Both the position numbers and the translations under genes were made by a program. From NCBI RefSeq assembly GCF_007671685.1, contig NZ_VCNL01000002.1, forward strand, positions 496,001 to 560,000: a DNA stretch of 64,000 bases, read 5' to 3'. Positions 16,710 through 25,164 of this stretch are shown here, in pieces. Below the pieces are notes generated by a model. That model was not told the origin of the DNA and made no database searches. It worked only from the letters and a program-made list of their open reading frames with translations. Numbering within the stretch: position 1 is the first letter of the stretch; every line of letters starts with the position of its first letter. Origin of the DNA: Halorubrum salsamenti. GTDB lineage: Archaea > Halobacteriota > Halobacteria > Halobacteriales > Haloferacaceae.

Positions 16710-17411
16710 TCACAGCGCCTGCAGGTCGGCCAAACAGTCGTCGAGGTCGCGGGTCGAGGTCGCCAGCGAGAACCCGTCGACGCGGGCGAGGTCGGCGGCG
16801 TGGTCCCACAGGTCGCCGTCCTCGATCCCGTGGAGCACGACCGCGTTCGGCGTCGGACTCACGACTCGCAGCGCGACCAGCGGCGACTCGCCGCGGGTGA
16901 CGCGGGTGAACACGAGCGCGCGGTTCGTCGACTGGCCGTACAGCCGGTAGAACTCCTCGCTCGACAGGCGGGTGATCGCCTCGATCGAGTTGATGACGGT
17001 GTGGCCGTTGACGTGGTCCTGCTCGCCGCGCACGATCTCCGTCGCGCCCATCGCCTCGTAGAACTCCTCTAAGGGGACCGCAGTCGAGTACTCCCGGAGG
17101 TCGTGGACGATGTCGCTCTCGAAGCCCGCGGAGAGCACGCGCGCATACTGGCGGAGTCGCCCGCCCCCCCGCCGCTCGTCGATGTCCAAGAGCCCCTCGA
17201 CGGTCCGCCGGACGACGCCGATCCCCGGGCTCTCGCGGCGCCCGCTCTCGTAGTCCGAGACGACCGATGAGGAGACGTCGAGCTGGTCGGCCAGTTCGGT
17301 CTGGGAGACGTCGAAGTCGGTCCGCCACTTCCGCAGCGTCGCTCCGGGATCGTCGCTGAGCGTTATCTCGCCGGCGATCCGGCGGGAGAGCTCCTCGCGT
17401 GCGTCGCTCAT
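16710..17411 (-). CDS. XRE-family helix-turn-helix regulator
   Basis: 233 aa. Residues about 25-75 form an XRE HTH: LRKWRTDFDVSQTELADQLD-VSSSVVSDYESGRRESPG. The rest (about 95-230) is an alpha/beta domain with INSIEAITRLSSEEFYRLYG and RALVFTRVTRGESPLVAL, typical of the archaeal family that pairs an XRE domain with a conserved C-terminal sensor of unknown ligand. It could be autoregulatory; no operator was recognised. Confidence 0.88.
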   Translation of the reverse strand: MSDAREELSRRIAGEITLSDDPGATLRKWRTDFDVSQTELADQLDVSSSVVSDYESGRRESPGIGVVRRTVEGLLDIDERRGGGRLRQYARVLSAGFESDIVHDLREYSTAVPLEEFYEAMGATEIVRGEQDHVNGHTVINSIEAITRLSSEEFYRLYGQSTNRALVFTRVTRGESPLVALRVVSPTPNAVVLHGIEDGDLWDHAADLARVDGFSLATSTRDLDDCLADLQAL

Positions 17412-17504
17412 GACCCGATCCGACGACCGAGCGCCGCAAAAGGCTACCGAAAGCGGGGTTCGTCGAACGTCGACAGCGCGGCGGAAGCGAGGCGCCGGAC
17501 GACG

Positions 17505-17783
17505 TTACTCCACCGTTAGCGAGTAGACGATGACGCCGAACCCGATCGAGGTCAGCAGGCTGTTGATCGCGATCCCGACGGCCAGACTCGATCCGATGAT
17601 CTGGTGGGAGACGCCGCCGATCAGCGCCCCGATGGTGACGATGCCGAAGCCGATACCGAGCGCGCGCAGCGAGGGGTTGCCGGTCCGGCCGTACGCCCGG
17701 AGCGCGTAGTAGGTGATGCTGCCACCGAGCGCCAGGATGGCGGTCTTTGCGACGATGATGAACAGGTTGATGTACGTATTCAT
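17505..17783 (-). CDS. Small three-TM membrane protein, coupled to an HTH gene
   Basis: 92 aa, almost entirely hydrophobic with three TM segments (about residues 5-30, 40-60 and 66-90). The start codon overlaps the stop of the HTH gene at 17780-18175 by 4 nt (ATGA), indicating translational coupling. Paired HTH/small membrane protein operons of this kind recur in haloarchaea; function unknown. It probably acts with, or senses for, its HTH partner. Confidence 0.75.
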   Translation of the reverse strand: MNTYINLFIIVAKTAILALGGSITYYALRAYGRTGNPSLRALGIGFGIVTIGALIGGVSHQIIGSSLAVGIAINSLLTSIGFGVIVYSLTVE

Positions 17784-18175
17784 GTTTCCTCGCGCAGCTC
17801 CGACCACAGGTCGGCCAGCCGTTCGTCCCGGGTGCGCTCCGGGCGCGTGAACTCGATGTCGAACTCGCGGGCGTCCCCTTCGTCGTCCTCCTCGTCGATC
17901 GAGACGGTCACCGTCTCGAACGAGACCGAGTAGCGGGTCGTGTGTTGCCCGTCGCGGCGGATGTCCGTCGACTCCGACAGCAGGGACGCCTCGGTGAGCA
18001 GCTCCAACTTCCGGTAGGTCGTCGACAGCGGGATGTCGCACTCCTCCGAGATGTCGCTGGCGGTCTTCGGTTCGGAGAGTGCCGAGACGATCCGCCGTGC
18101 GTCGTCGTCTGCTAGGGCGTTCAGCACGGTATCGACCGACGGCGGAGCTTCCTCGCGCGACGGATCCCGCACCAT
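17780..18175 (-). CDS. ArsR-like winged-helix regulator
   Basis: 131 aa. The N-terminal winged HTH reads LNALADDDARRIVSALSEPKTASDISEECDIPLSTTYRKLELLTEASLLSE (seen as consecutive helices; recognition helix about residues 47-60). The C-terminal half has a beta wing and an acidic region (TVSIDEEDDEGD), then a helix. No metal-binding Cys pair is present, so it is not a metal sensor of the ArsR/SmtB type. It lies 131 nt from the divergent potassium-channel gene and may regulate it. Confidence 0.85.
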   Translation of the reverse strand: MVRDPSREEAPPSVDTVLNALADDDARRIVSALSEPKTASDISEECDIPLSTTYRKLELLTEASLLSESTDIRRDGQHTTRYSVSFETVTVSIDEEDDEGDAREFDIEFTRPERTRDERLADLWSELREET

Positions 18176-18306
18176 ACGTGTTCGTTCGACCCCCGGTACT
18201 TAAACCATCGAGCTTCGGACCGGGCCGCGAGCCAGCGGTCCCCCGGATCTCCCGAACATCTTTTCCCCCTCGGCGTCCTCCGAACGCGTCCCGTTTTTGT
18301 GTGCGG

Positions 18307-19959
18307 ATGTCGTATCCGGAGGAGATGGACTCGTGGAAGCGACGCGTCATCGGGTACTCAGCCTTCGTCCTCTCCGTGCTGGTCTTCACTGCGGTCGTCT
18401 ACCGCTACGGGATGCGGGTGTACGAGGGGGACCCGCGCACGATGGTCGAGGCGCTGCGCTTCTCGATCGAGATGTTCACCACTACCGGGTTCGGCGGGGA
18501 CTCGCCGTGGGAGAGCCAGCAGCTGAACGCCTTTATCGCCGTGATGGACCTCGTCGGCATGGTGCTCCTGATCGGCGCGCTGCCGGTCGTGGTGACGCCG
18601 CTCTTAGAGGAGGCCTTCTCGACGACCGCCCCTCGATCGCTGGACGAGGAGATGACCGATCACGTCGTCGTCTGTTCGGACACCTCTCGGTCGGCGGCGC
18701 TCATCGAGGAGTTCGACTCCCACGAGATACCGTACGTGATCGTCGAACCGGACGACGGCCGAGCGGTGCGGCTCCACGAGGCGGGCCGGACGGTGATCCG
18801 CGCGGACCCGGAGTCCACGGACGGGCTGGCTGCCGCGAATCTCGCCGACGCGCGGGCGCTGATAACGGACGTCTCCGACCAGGTGGACGCGAGCATCGTG
18901 CTCGCCGCGAAGGAGCTGTCGCCGGACGTGCGTGTCATCAGCGTCGTGGAGGACTCGGAGCGCGAGCGGTACCACCGGCTCGCCGGCGCGGACGAGGTGC
19001 TCTCCCCGCGGTCGCTGCTCGGAGAGAGCCTCGCCGCGAAGGTGACGACCGCCCTCCAGACCGACCTCGGTGAGGCGGTCGCGATCGGTGACTCCCTCCA
19101 ACTTGCGGAGGTGTCGATCCCGCACGGGAGTTCGCTCGCCGGAACGACGCTGGCTGACAGCCGGCTCCGCGAGCGCGCCGGCGTCAACGTGATCGGAGCG
19201 TGGTTCAACGGCGAGTTCGACGCGGCGCCGCCGCCGGACGCGACGCTGTCGGCTGGAACGGTTCTGCTCGTCTCCGGGCGGCCGGACCAGTTGGAGCGTC
19301 TCGTCGAGCTGACGAACTCCGACACGCGGCGGTTCGGTGCCGGTGAGACCGTGGTCATCGGGTACGGACATGTCGGCAAAACCGTTGCCGAGACGGTCGC
19401 AGACGCGGACCTTCCCGTCACGGTCGTCGACCGAGAGGACGGCGAGGGCGTTGACGTGGTCGGCGACGCGACCGACCCGGAGACGCTGCGCGCCGCCGGT
19501 GTCGAGGCGGCGCAGACGGTCATGCTCGCGCTGCCGGACGACACCACGACGGAGTTCACGACGCTCGTGGTCCGCGATCTGGCGCCGAACACGCAGGTGC
19601 TCGCTCGGGTCGAGGAGGCCGCGAGCGTCCGCAAGATGCACCGGGCGGGAGCCGACTACGTGCTCTCGCTCGCGACCGTCACCGGGCGGCTGTCCGCTTC
19701 GACCGTCATCAGGGACCGCGACGTGCTCTCGCTTAACCAGCAGATCGAGGTCGTCAGGAGCCGTGTCCCGCGGCTCTCCGGGCGGGAGATCGGCCGAGCG
19801 AACGTTCGAGAGACGACAGGCTGCACCGTCATCGCGATCGAGCGGGGCGACGAGACAGTGACCGAGATCGGTCCTGACACCCGGATCGAGTCGGACGACG
19901 AACTCGTCGTCGTCGGCACCGATGAGGGGATCCGGGAGTTCGAGAGACGGTTCTCCTAA
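18307..19959 (+). CDS. Two-TM potassium channel with two RCK (TrkA-N/TrkA-C) domains
   Basis: 550 aa. Residues about 14-34 TM1; pore helix and filter SIEMFTTTGFGGDSPW (T-x-G-F-G, K+-selective type); residues about 77-100 TM2. Then the first TrkA-N domain (VVVCSDTSRSAALIEEF, about 118-235), a TrkA-C, and a second TrkA-N (VVIGYGHVGKTVAETV, about 350-470, with an intact GxGxxG-like loop) plus TrkA-C. The first RCK lacks a canonical glycine loop. The architecture resembles MthK/GsuK-type ligand-gated channels with tandem RCKs. Start chosen at ATG 18307; the frame is open further upstream. Confidence 0.9.
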   Translation: MSYPEEMDSWKRRVIGYSAFVLSVLVFTAVVYRYGMRVYEGDPRTMVEALRFSIEMFTTTGFGGDSPWESQQLNAFIAVMDLVGMVLLIGALPVVVTPLLEEAFSTTAPRSLDEEMTDHVVVCSDTSRSAALIEEFDSHEIPYVIVEPDDGRAVRLHEAGRTVIRADPESTDGLAAANLADARALITDVSDQVDASIVLAAKELSPDVRVISVVEDSERERYHRLAGADEVLSPRSLLGESLAAKVTTALQTDLGEAVAIGDSLQLAEVSIPHGSSLAGTTLADSRLRERAGVNVIGAWFNGEFDAAPPPDATLSAGTVLLVSGRPDQLERLVELTNSDTRRFGAGETVVIGYGHVGKTVAETVADADLPVTVVDREDGEGVDVVGDATDPETLRAAGVEAAQTVMLALPDDTTTEFTTLVVRDLAPNTQVLARVEEAASVRKMHRAGADYVLSLATVTGRLSASTVIRDRDVLSLNQQIEVVRSRVPRLSGREIGRANVRETTGCTVIAIERGDETVTEIGPDTRIESDDELVVVGTDEGIREFERRFS

Positions 19960-20069
19960 CCGGTCGGCGGCGTGAGTCGGGGCCTCCGGCCGCCTTGTCG
20001 CCGGTCTTGACGGCCACATCGCCGACACGAGTCGAACGCTTCAAGTATTCGCTGGGTGTTCGTCCCTGT

Positions 20070-20441
20070 ATGAAAGACCAGGGACGCTCCACGCGCAAGC
20101 GGACGGGCGGTCGACTCAAGCACGCCTCGAACAAGAAGCGCCACCAGCTCGGCCGCGAGCCCGCCGAGACGACCGTCGGCGAGACGCGCGTCCAGTACAT
20201 AGACTCCCGCGGCACCGAGAAGAAGGTCCGCGCCCTCTCGACGAACGTCGCGCAGGTCGCCGCCGACGGCGAGGTAAGCGAGGCCGAGATCGAGAACGTC
20301 GTCGACAATCCCTCGAACGTCAACTACGCCCGCCGGAACATCATCACCAAGGGCGCCCTCATCGAGACGTCCGCGGGCCGCGCCCGCGTCACCTCCCGCC
20401 CCGGCCAGACCGGACAGGTCAACGCGGTCCTCCTCGACTGA
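20070..20441 (+). CDS. rps8e: 30S ribosomal protein S8e
   Basis: 123 aa, archaeal/eukaryotic-specific small-subunit protein. The N-terminal basic stretch RSTRKRTGGRLKHASNKKRH (residues 6-25) and the ITKGALIETSAGRARVTSRP C-terminal block are the S8e signature. Start at ATG 20070 with a TATA-like CAAGTATTC about 26 nt upstream; the longer upstream frame is not used. RNase HII begins 68 nt later with its own promoter element. Confidence 0.97.
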   Translation: MKDQGRSTRKRTGGRLKHASNKKRHQLGREPAETTVGETRVQYIDSRGTEKKVRALSTNVAQVAADGEVSEAEIENVVDNPSNVNYARRNIITKGALIETSAGRARVTSRPGQTGQVNAVLLD

Positions 20442-20477
20442 ACGGCTCCCGTTCGACGACGCCGATCGCTTTCTGAA

Positions 20478-20488
20478 CCTATTTATCC
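20478..20488 (+). promoter_or_regulatory. TATA box of rnhB
   Basis: CCTATTTATCC lies 22-32 nt before the GTG at 20510 and supports that start as a leaderless mRNA. Confidence 0.55.
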
Positions 20489-20509
20489 GTTCGAGACGAC
20501 GAGCCACGC

Positions 20510-21202
20510 GTGTACCTCGGCGTCGACGAGGCCGGCAAGGGACCCGTTCTCGGACCGATGGCGGCAGCGGCAGTGCTCGCCGACCCGTCGGACCTCCCGG
20601 CCGACGTGGACGACTCGAAGCGTCTCTCCTCGAAACGACGCGAGTCGATCGACGCCGCGATCCGGGGAGCCGACGCCGTCGGCGTCGGCGTCGCGTTCGT
20701 CGAACCCGCCGAGATCGACCGCCCGGACACGGACATGAACACGCTCACCGTGCGCGGGCAGGCGCGGGCGGTCCGAGCCGCGGTCGACGGCGGCGTCGAC
20801 ATCGACGAACCGATTCGTGTCGTCGCCGACGCGGGCGACACCAGCGAGGCGCGGTTCGCTCGGCGGCTCGGGGAGTTCATCGCGGACCCCGGCTCTGAGG
20901 TCGACGCTCCCCCCGCAGTCGACGTGTCGGCCGCCCACGGCGCCGACGAGGAGGACCCCCTCGTCGGCGCCGCGAGCGTCGTCGCGAAAGTGGCCCGCGA
21001 CGGGCGGATGACGGACATCGACGCCGACTACCCCGCGTACGACGGCGTCGGGAGCGGCTACCCGAGCGACCCGACAACTCGGTCGTTCCTGCGTGCGTAC
21101 GTCGACGACCACGGGACCGTCCCGGACTGCGCCCGCCGGTCCTGGGCGACCTGCGACGACGTGTTGGCGGCCGCCGAGCAGTCCGGATTGGACGAGTTTT
21201 AG
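20510..21202 (+). CDS. rnhB: Ribonuclease HII
   Basis: 230 aa; cleaves RNA in RNA/DNA hybrids and at single ribonucleotides in DNA. YLGVDEAGKGPVLGPM at the very N-terminus has the catalytic Asp-Glu pair, VDDSKRLSSKRR follows, and VVADAGD and AASVVAKVARDGRM hold further active-site residues; the closing GSGYPSDPTTRSFL is a family hallmark. GTG start, supported by a TATA box 27 nt upstream. Length fits archaeal RNase HII. Confidence 0.95.
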   Translation: MYLGVDEAGKGPVLGPMAAAAVLADPSDLPADVDDSKRLSSKRRESIDAAIRGADAVGVGVAFVEPAEIDRPDTDMNTLTVRGQARAVRAAVDGGVDIDEPIRVVADAGDTSEARFARRLGEFIADPGSEVDAPPAVDVSAAHGADEEDPLVGAASVVAKVARDGRMTDIDADYPAYDGVGSGYPSDPTTRSFLRAYVDDHGTVPDCARRSWATCDDVLAAAEQSGLDEF

Positions 21203-21227
21203 CCGAGGCTCGGGGGCTCTCGACGAC

Positions 21228-21962
21228 TTACACCAGTCCGGCAGCCACCGCGCTCACAGCGTTGATGAACGTCTCCCAGACGGAGAAGCCGGCGACGATG
21301 GAGAGCACGGTGTCGGCGCCGAAGAAGGCGAACAGCGCCGCGGACGCGAGGTGCGCCCGCCGCATGTCGAAGCGGTGGGCGAAGGTGTGGAAAAAGTACG
21401 CGTTCGCGAGGCTGATCGGGATGATCGCCAGCATCTCGCCGACCCAGATGGCGGAGGTCGCGCCGTACTGGACGGCCAGTCCGATCGTCACCAGCTGCGT
21501 TTTGTCGCCGAACTCGCCGGTGGCCATGAGTACGAAGATCGGGAGGAACCCTCCGAACGAGCCGGCGTAGCGGTCGAGCGGTCCCGGAAGCGTCACCGAC
21601 TCCAGCGCGGCGAGCGTCGCGTCGTTCGGTTCCGGTTCGGCGGCTTCCGAGTCGTCGTCGGTGTCGGCGACTCGCCCCTGTTCCCGGTCCGGCATCGATC
21701 GGTACAGCAGGTACGCGAAGACGAAGAACAGCGCCGCGGTTACGGCGTCGAGCACGATCCCCGGCAACGCCGACTGCAGGGCCTGGCCGAAGGCGATCTC
21801 CACCGCGGTCCAACCGGCGAACGCCGATCCCGCGGCGGCGACGACCACCTTCGGGTCGTACCGCGTCGACAGCGCGGCGATCATGAACTGGACCTTCTCG
21901 CCCGGTAACACGGCCAACTGGGCCACGAACGCGACGATCAGTATCTCCGAGTAGGCGGTCAT
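21228..21962 (-). CDS. TMEM165/GDT1 (UPF0016) family cation transporter
   Basis: 244 aa from ATG 21962. Six to seven TM segments in two homologous halves. The family normally carries E-x-G-D-K-T/S twice; here the second copy is intact (MATGEFGDKTQLVTI, near residue 147), while the first is degenerate (AQLAVLPGEKVQFM, near residue 18). The family exports or exchanges Mn2+/Ca2+ with H+. A charged cytoplasmic loop (about 105-130) separates the halves. Its start overlaps a 43-aa upstream ORF by 4 nt. Confidence 0.88.
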   Translation of the reverse strand: MTAYSEILIVAFVAQLAVLPGEKVQFMIAALSTRYDPKVVVAAAGSAFAGWTAVEIAFGQALQSALPGIVLDAVTAALFFVFAYLLYRSMPDREQGRVADTDDDSEAAEPEPNDATLAALESVTLPGPLDRYAGSFGGFLPIFVLMATGEFGDKTQLVTIGLAVQYGATSAIWVGEMLAIIPISLANAYFFHTFAHRFDMRRAHLASAALFAFFGADTVLSIVAGFSVWETFINAVSAVAAGLV

Positions 21963-22090
21963 GCGTTCCCCTCTTCCCTCCGCTCGTCGGTCGGGATCGA
22001 CCGCCCGAGCGCACTCGCCCACGCGACGGCCGTCGTCCCGGTTCGCGGGTCGGTCGAGCCGCTCAGCTCGAGGCGACCGTCGATCGTCAT
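21959..22090 (-). CDS. 43-aa ORF coupled to the GDT1 gene
   Basis: ATG at 22090, stop overlapping the GDT1 start (ATGA). The product begins MTIDGRLELSGSTDPRTG and ends charged (PTDERREEGNA); no hydrophobic segment. A TATA-like ATTATTAGTT lies 21-30 nt upstream, so a transcript would start at this ATG and read straight into the transporter gene. It could be a small protein or only a translational leader. I recognise no family; support is positional. Confidence 0.45.
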   Translation of the reverse strand: MTIDGRLELSGSTDPRTGTTAVAWASALGRSIPTDERREEGNA

Positions 22091-22110
22091 GGTCGAATTA
22101 GAGGAGTCTA

Positions 22111-22120
22111 AACTAATAAT
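22111..22120 (-). promoter_or_regulatory. TATA-like element before the 43-aa ORF/GDT1 unit
   Basis: Minus-strand ATTATTAGTT in an AT-rich patch (22096-22125) that stands out from the GC-rich surroundings, 21-30 nt before the ATG at 22090. Confidence 0.5.
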
Positions 22121-22179
22121 TTGTCGACTTTCAACTACCTGCGGCGAACCGAACGGCGCGGCGTTTCTCCCGCGTCGCC

Positions 22180-23769
22180 TCACCGGACCGTCAGCAGGCG
22201 GCGCAGGATGTCGCCGTACGCGGGGCGGGTGATCAGGACGCCGATCAGGACGCCGAGGATGGTGAAGATCGCGAACCCGGACAGGTCGCCGAGCGACAGC
22301 ACCATCAGCGGCGACATCGCGATGATCGTGGTCGCCGCGGCCGCGCCGATCACCCAGAACGCGCGGCGGAACCGGGAGTCGAACACCTTTCGGGAGTTCA
22401 CTTCGCCCTCGCTCATCACCTCGTCGGCGATGATCACGAGGTCGTCGACCCCCGTCCCGACGACGGCGATGAACCCGGCGATCACGGCCAACTCGATCGG
22501 ATAGCTCAACAGCGCGGCGATACCGAGCAGCGCGTACACCTCCGCGAGCGCCGTGACGATCATCGGCAGCGCCACCGCGGGCTCGCGGTAGCGCAGGAAC
22601 ACCATACCGGCGACCGCGAACACCGCGAGGATTCCGGTCACCAGCGAGTAGTTCTTGTAGTTCTCTCCCTGTGACGCCGAGATGGACCGCGAGGTACCCT
22701 GTCCGCTGATGTCGAGGTCGGCCGGGAGCGCGCCGGCACGCAGGTTGATGGCGATCCGCTCGGCCTCGCTGAACTCGCTCGTCGTGAGCCGGAATCCGCC
22801 GTCGGTGGCCCACGAGCCGCTCGCCATGCTGTCCGCGAGTTCCGGGTCCATCCCGAAGGAGTTGACGACCTCGCCGTCGACGGTGAGCAGGAGGCACGGC
22901 TTGCTCACGTCGTCCGGGTTCTCGCTGTAGTCACACCGATCTCGGTTGGAGTTGTACGCCGAGTCGAACCCGCGGTCCGCGACCGCCTGTTGGAAGCTGT
23001 GGGCGGGCGACTGCTGCCCCTCCGGCGCGGTGTTCCGAACCGTCACCGGTACGTACGCTCCGGTTCCCCGATCGCTCTGGGCCGCGGAACCGAGCTCCGC
23101 GAAGTCGTCCTGCGTCAGCACCTCCTCTTCGACAGCGGTCCCGTTGTCGGTCGGGTACGCGATGTCGATCTGGACGGTCCCGCGTTCTTCGAGCAGGCTG
23201 GTCACGCTGCTTCGGTTCTCTCCGGGCACCTCGACGAGGATGAAGTACTCGCCGGTGAGCGACTGGACCTGCTGGACTGTCCCGCCGGAGAGCCCGGTCT
23301 GATCGATTTTGTCCTGGATGATCTCCTGTGCGACGTCGCGAGTCTCCTGAGTTACGCCGGAGCGAATGTCATCGTAGGCGTATCCCGAGGCGTCCATTGC
23401 CGCCCGGAACTGCGATTCGGTGACCGACGGCTCCGTGACGTCGACCGCGTTCTCCGCGGGCACCGCAGTGATATCGCTCGCCGAGGCGTTCTCAAGCTCG
23501 CCCGCGATTGCGCGAGCGACGTCGTCCGGCTGATCGCCGTCGAAGTCGACCTCGGTGGCGGTGTAGCCGACGAGCGGGGCCCGGACTCGGGTCCCGCCCG
23601 CCAAGTCCAGCCCGTACTGGAGGTTCGTGACGCCCTGTTGGGCCTCGGAAACGCTCTCGCCGGGGGCAGTCTGGGGACCGAACTGCGGCGCGAAAAGCGC
23701 CACCGTCGCGCCGATCACGACGACGACCAGAAGCAGGATCCGCCAGTTGTTCTTGATGGGTTCGAGCAT
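22180..23769 (-). CDS. secD: Protein translocase subunit SecD
   Basis: 529 aa. TM1 at residues about 9-28, a large extracellular P1-like domain (about 40-345), then five TM segments (about 355-520). The D1 region has LQYGLDLAGGTRVRAPL (about 51-67) and the membrane part has VVGTGVDDLVIIADEV, the conserved RND-like motif. SecDF uses the ion gradient to complete Sec-dependent export. Overlaps secF by 1 nt (TAATG). Archaea lack SecA, so SecDF aids translocation in another way. Confidence 0.95.
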   Translation of the reverse strand: MLEPIKNNWRILLLVVVVIGATVALFAPQFGPQTAPGESVSEAQQGVTNLQYGLDLAGGTRVRAPLVGYTATEVDFDGDQPDDVARAIAGELENASASDITAVPAENAVDVTEPSVTESQFRAAMDASGYAYDDIRSGVTQETRDVAQEIIQDKIDQTGLSGGTVQQVQSLTGEYFILVEVPGENRSSVTSLLEERGTVQIDIAYPTDNGTAVEEEVLTQDDFAELGSAAQSDRGTGAYVPVTVRNTAPEGQQSPAHSFQQAVADRGFDSAYNSNRDRCDYSENPDDVSKPCLLLTVDGEVVNSFGMDPELADSMASGSWATDGGFRLTTSEFSEAERIAINLRAGALPADLDISGQGTSRSISASQGENYKNYSLVTGILAVFAVAGMVFLRYREPAVALPMIVTALAEVYALLGIAALLSYPIELAVIAGFIAVVGTGVDDLVIIADEVMSEGEVNSRKVFDSRFRRAFWVIGAAAATTIIAMSPLMVLSLGDLSGFAIFTILGVLIGVLITRPAYGDILRRLLTVR

Positions 23770-24650
23770 TACTGTTTCACCCCCTCGAACTTGTACCAGC
23801 GAAGGAGCGAGACGTTCAGCAGGTACGTGTTCATCAGGTCGGCACAGAGCCCGACGGAGAGGATGATACCGATGTTTCGAAGGAGGTCGACCCCGAACAG
23901 CGCAGCGACGATCGCCATGACGATCATCGCCGCCATCGACGTGAGCGTCATCGTGACACCGGTCCGCATCGCGCGGCTCACCGACTCGTAGAAGTCGCCG
24001 GTTCGGCGCAACACGGAGTTGTTCAACAGGATGTCGGAGTCGACGCTGTAGCCGATGATCATCAGGAGCGCCGCGATCGTCCCGAGCGTCATCTGGATCC
24101 CGAGAAGGTTCATCACCGCGACGGGGACCACCAGGTCGGAGAACGCCGACGCGACGACCGCGAGCGACGGGACGAACGTCCGGAACAGCGCAAAGACAAG
24201 GACACTCATCCCGAGGAAGGCGAGCACGACGCCGAATATCGCGGTCCGAGCCGTGTCGGCCGCGAAGCTGGGTGACACCTGATCGATCGCGTTCGTGGAC
24301 AGCCCGGCCTCCTCGGCCTGCGCGGACAGGTCGTTGGCCAAGCCTTCCGGGTCCTCGTCGGCCGCCCGGAACGTCACCACGTACACGTCGTCCGCGGGGA
24401 TCGATCGGATCGAGTCGGGCTGCCGATCAAACGCGGTCTCGATCTGCTGTTCTACGTTGCCGCCGTCGTCGGCGATCCGGAGCTCCACGCCGCCCGTGAA
24501 CTCCAACCCGAGATTCGCCGGCGCCCCCGTGACGAGGTACCACCCGCCGATGATCGCGAGCGCGAGAACGAGGACCGCGAGCGGGATCGCCACGAGCTGC
24601 CGGTTCGAGTACTCGGTGTAATTGACCTCCGGTACCTCGATCGCTACCAT
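23769..24650 (-). CDS. secF: Protein translocase subunit SecF
   Basis: 293 aa, six TM segments: TM1 about 20-40, an extracellular domain about 45-125, then TM2-6. VTGAPANLGLEFTGGVELRI after TM1 and IGYSVDSDILLNNSVLRRTG in the membrane domain are SecF signatures. First gene of the secF-secD pair, the usual order in haloarchaea. The start at 24650 lies in a short AT-rich context (TACCATAAATACC), and a TATA element is plausible about 30 nt upstream. Confidence 0.95.
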   Translation of the reverse strand: MVAIEVPEVNYTEYSNRQLVAIPLAVLVLALAIIGGWYLVTGAPANLGLEFTGGVELRIADDGGNVEQQIETAFDRQPDSIRSIPADDVYVVTFRAADEDPEGLANDLSAQAEEAGLSTNAIDQVSPSFAADTARTAIFGVVLAFLGMSVLVFALFRTFVPSLAVVASAFSDLVVPVAVMNLLGIQMTLGTIAALLMIIGYSVDSDILLNNSVLRRTGDFYESVSRAMRTGVTMTLTSMAAMIVMAIVAALFGVDLLRNIGIILSVGLCADLMNTYLLNVSLLRWYKFEGVKQ

Positions 24651-24797
24651 AAATACCGCTTCCTGCGCGGGCGCGAATAAGCCTTCTTACTCACCCGCGA
24701 GCGCGTTCCACCGGGCAGCCCGCACTCGCCTGCGGCCGGCCGCGAGGCGACAGGTCGCGCCCCAATAGCTTAGCCGACGGACGCCGTACCGCGACGC

Positions 24798-25145
24798 ATG
24801 GAACCGACCGCCACTCGCGTCGTCCTCTCGTATCCTGAGGGACTCAGCGACTGGGGACGCGATCAGGTCGAGACGGATCGCTATCGGGGCTACTTCACTC
24901 GGGTTCTCGACGGTATCGCCGTCGGGGACACGCGCGAGGAGTTCGTCGACGTCGGCTGTTGCGGCGACAGCCTCGACGTGCCGTTCCGCGTCGAACGGAT
25001 CGAGGTCGACGGCGACCCGGTCGACGCGGCGACCGTGACCGACGCGACGGCGATCGACTACGAGACGCGGTCCGGCGACGTCGACGGCGGCTGGCGCGTT
25101 CAGAGCGCGGCCGGGCCGTCGTGTGCGACCGGCGACCGGGAGTGA
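24798..25145 (+). CDS. Small conserved protein with a vicinal Cys pair, function unknown
   Basis: 115 aa. Opens with PTATRVVLSYPEGLSDWGRD and has DVGCCGDSLDVPFRVERIEV (about residues 52-71); a third Cys is near the C-terminus (GPSCATGD). The adjacent Cys pair followed by Gly-Asp could bind metal or form a redox site, but I recognise no family. Divergent from secF with about 147 nt between starts, convergent with the 25165 gene. Confidence 0.7.
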   Translation: MEPTATRVVLSYPEGLSDWGRDQVETDRYRGYFTRVLDGIAVGDTREEFVDVGCCGDSLDVPFRVERIEVDGDPVDAATVTDATAIDYETRSGDVDGGWRVQSAAGPSCATGDRE

Positions 25146-25164
25146 CCCGGACTCCGTCCCGGAC

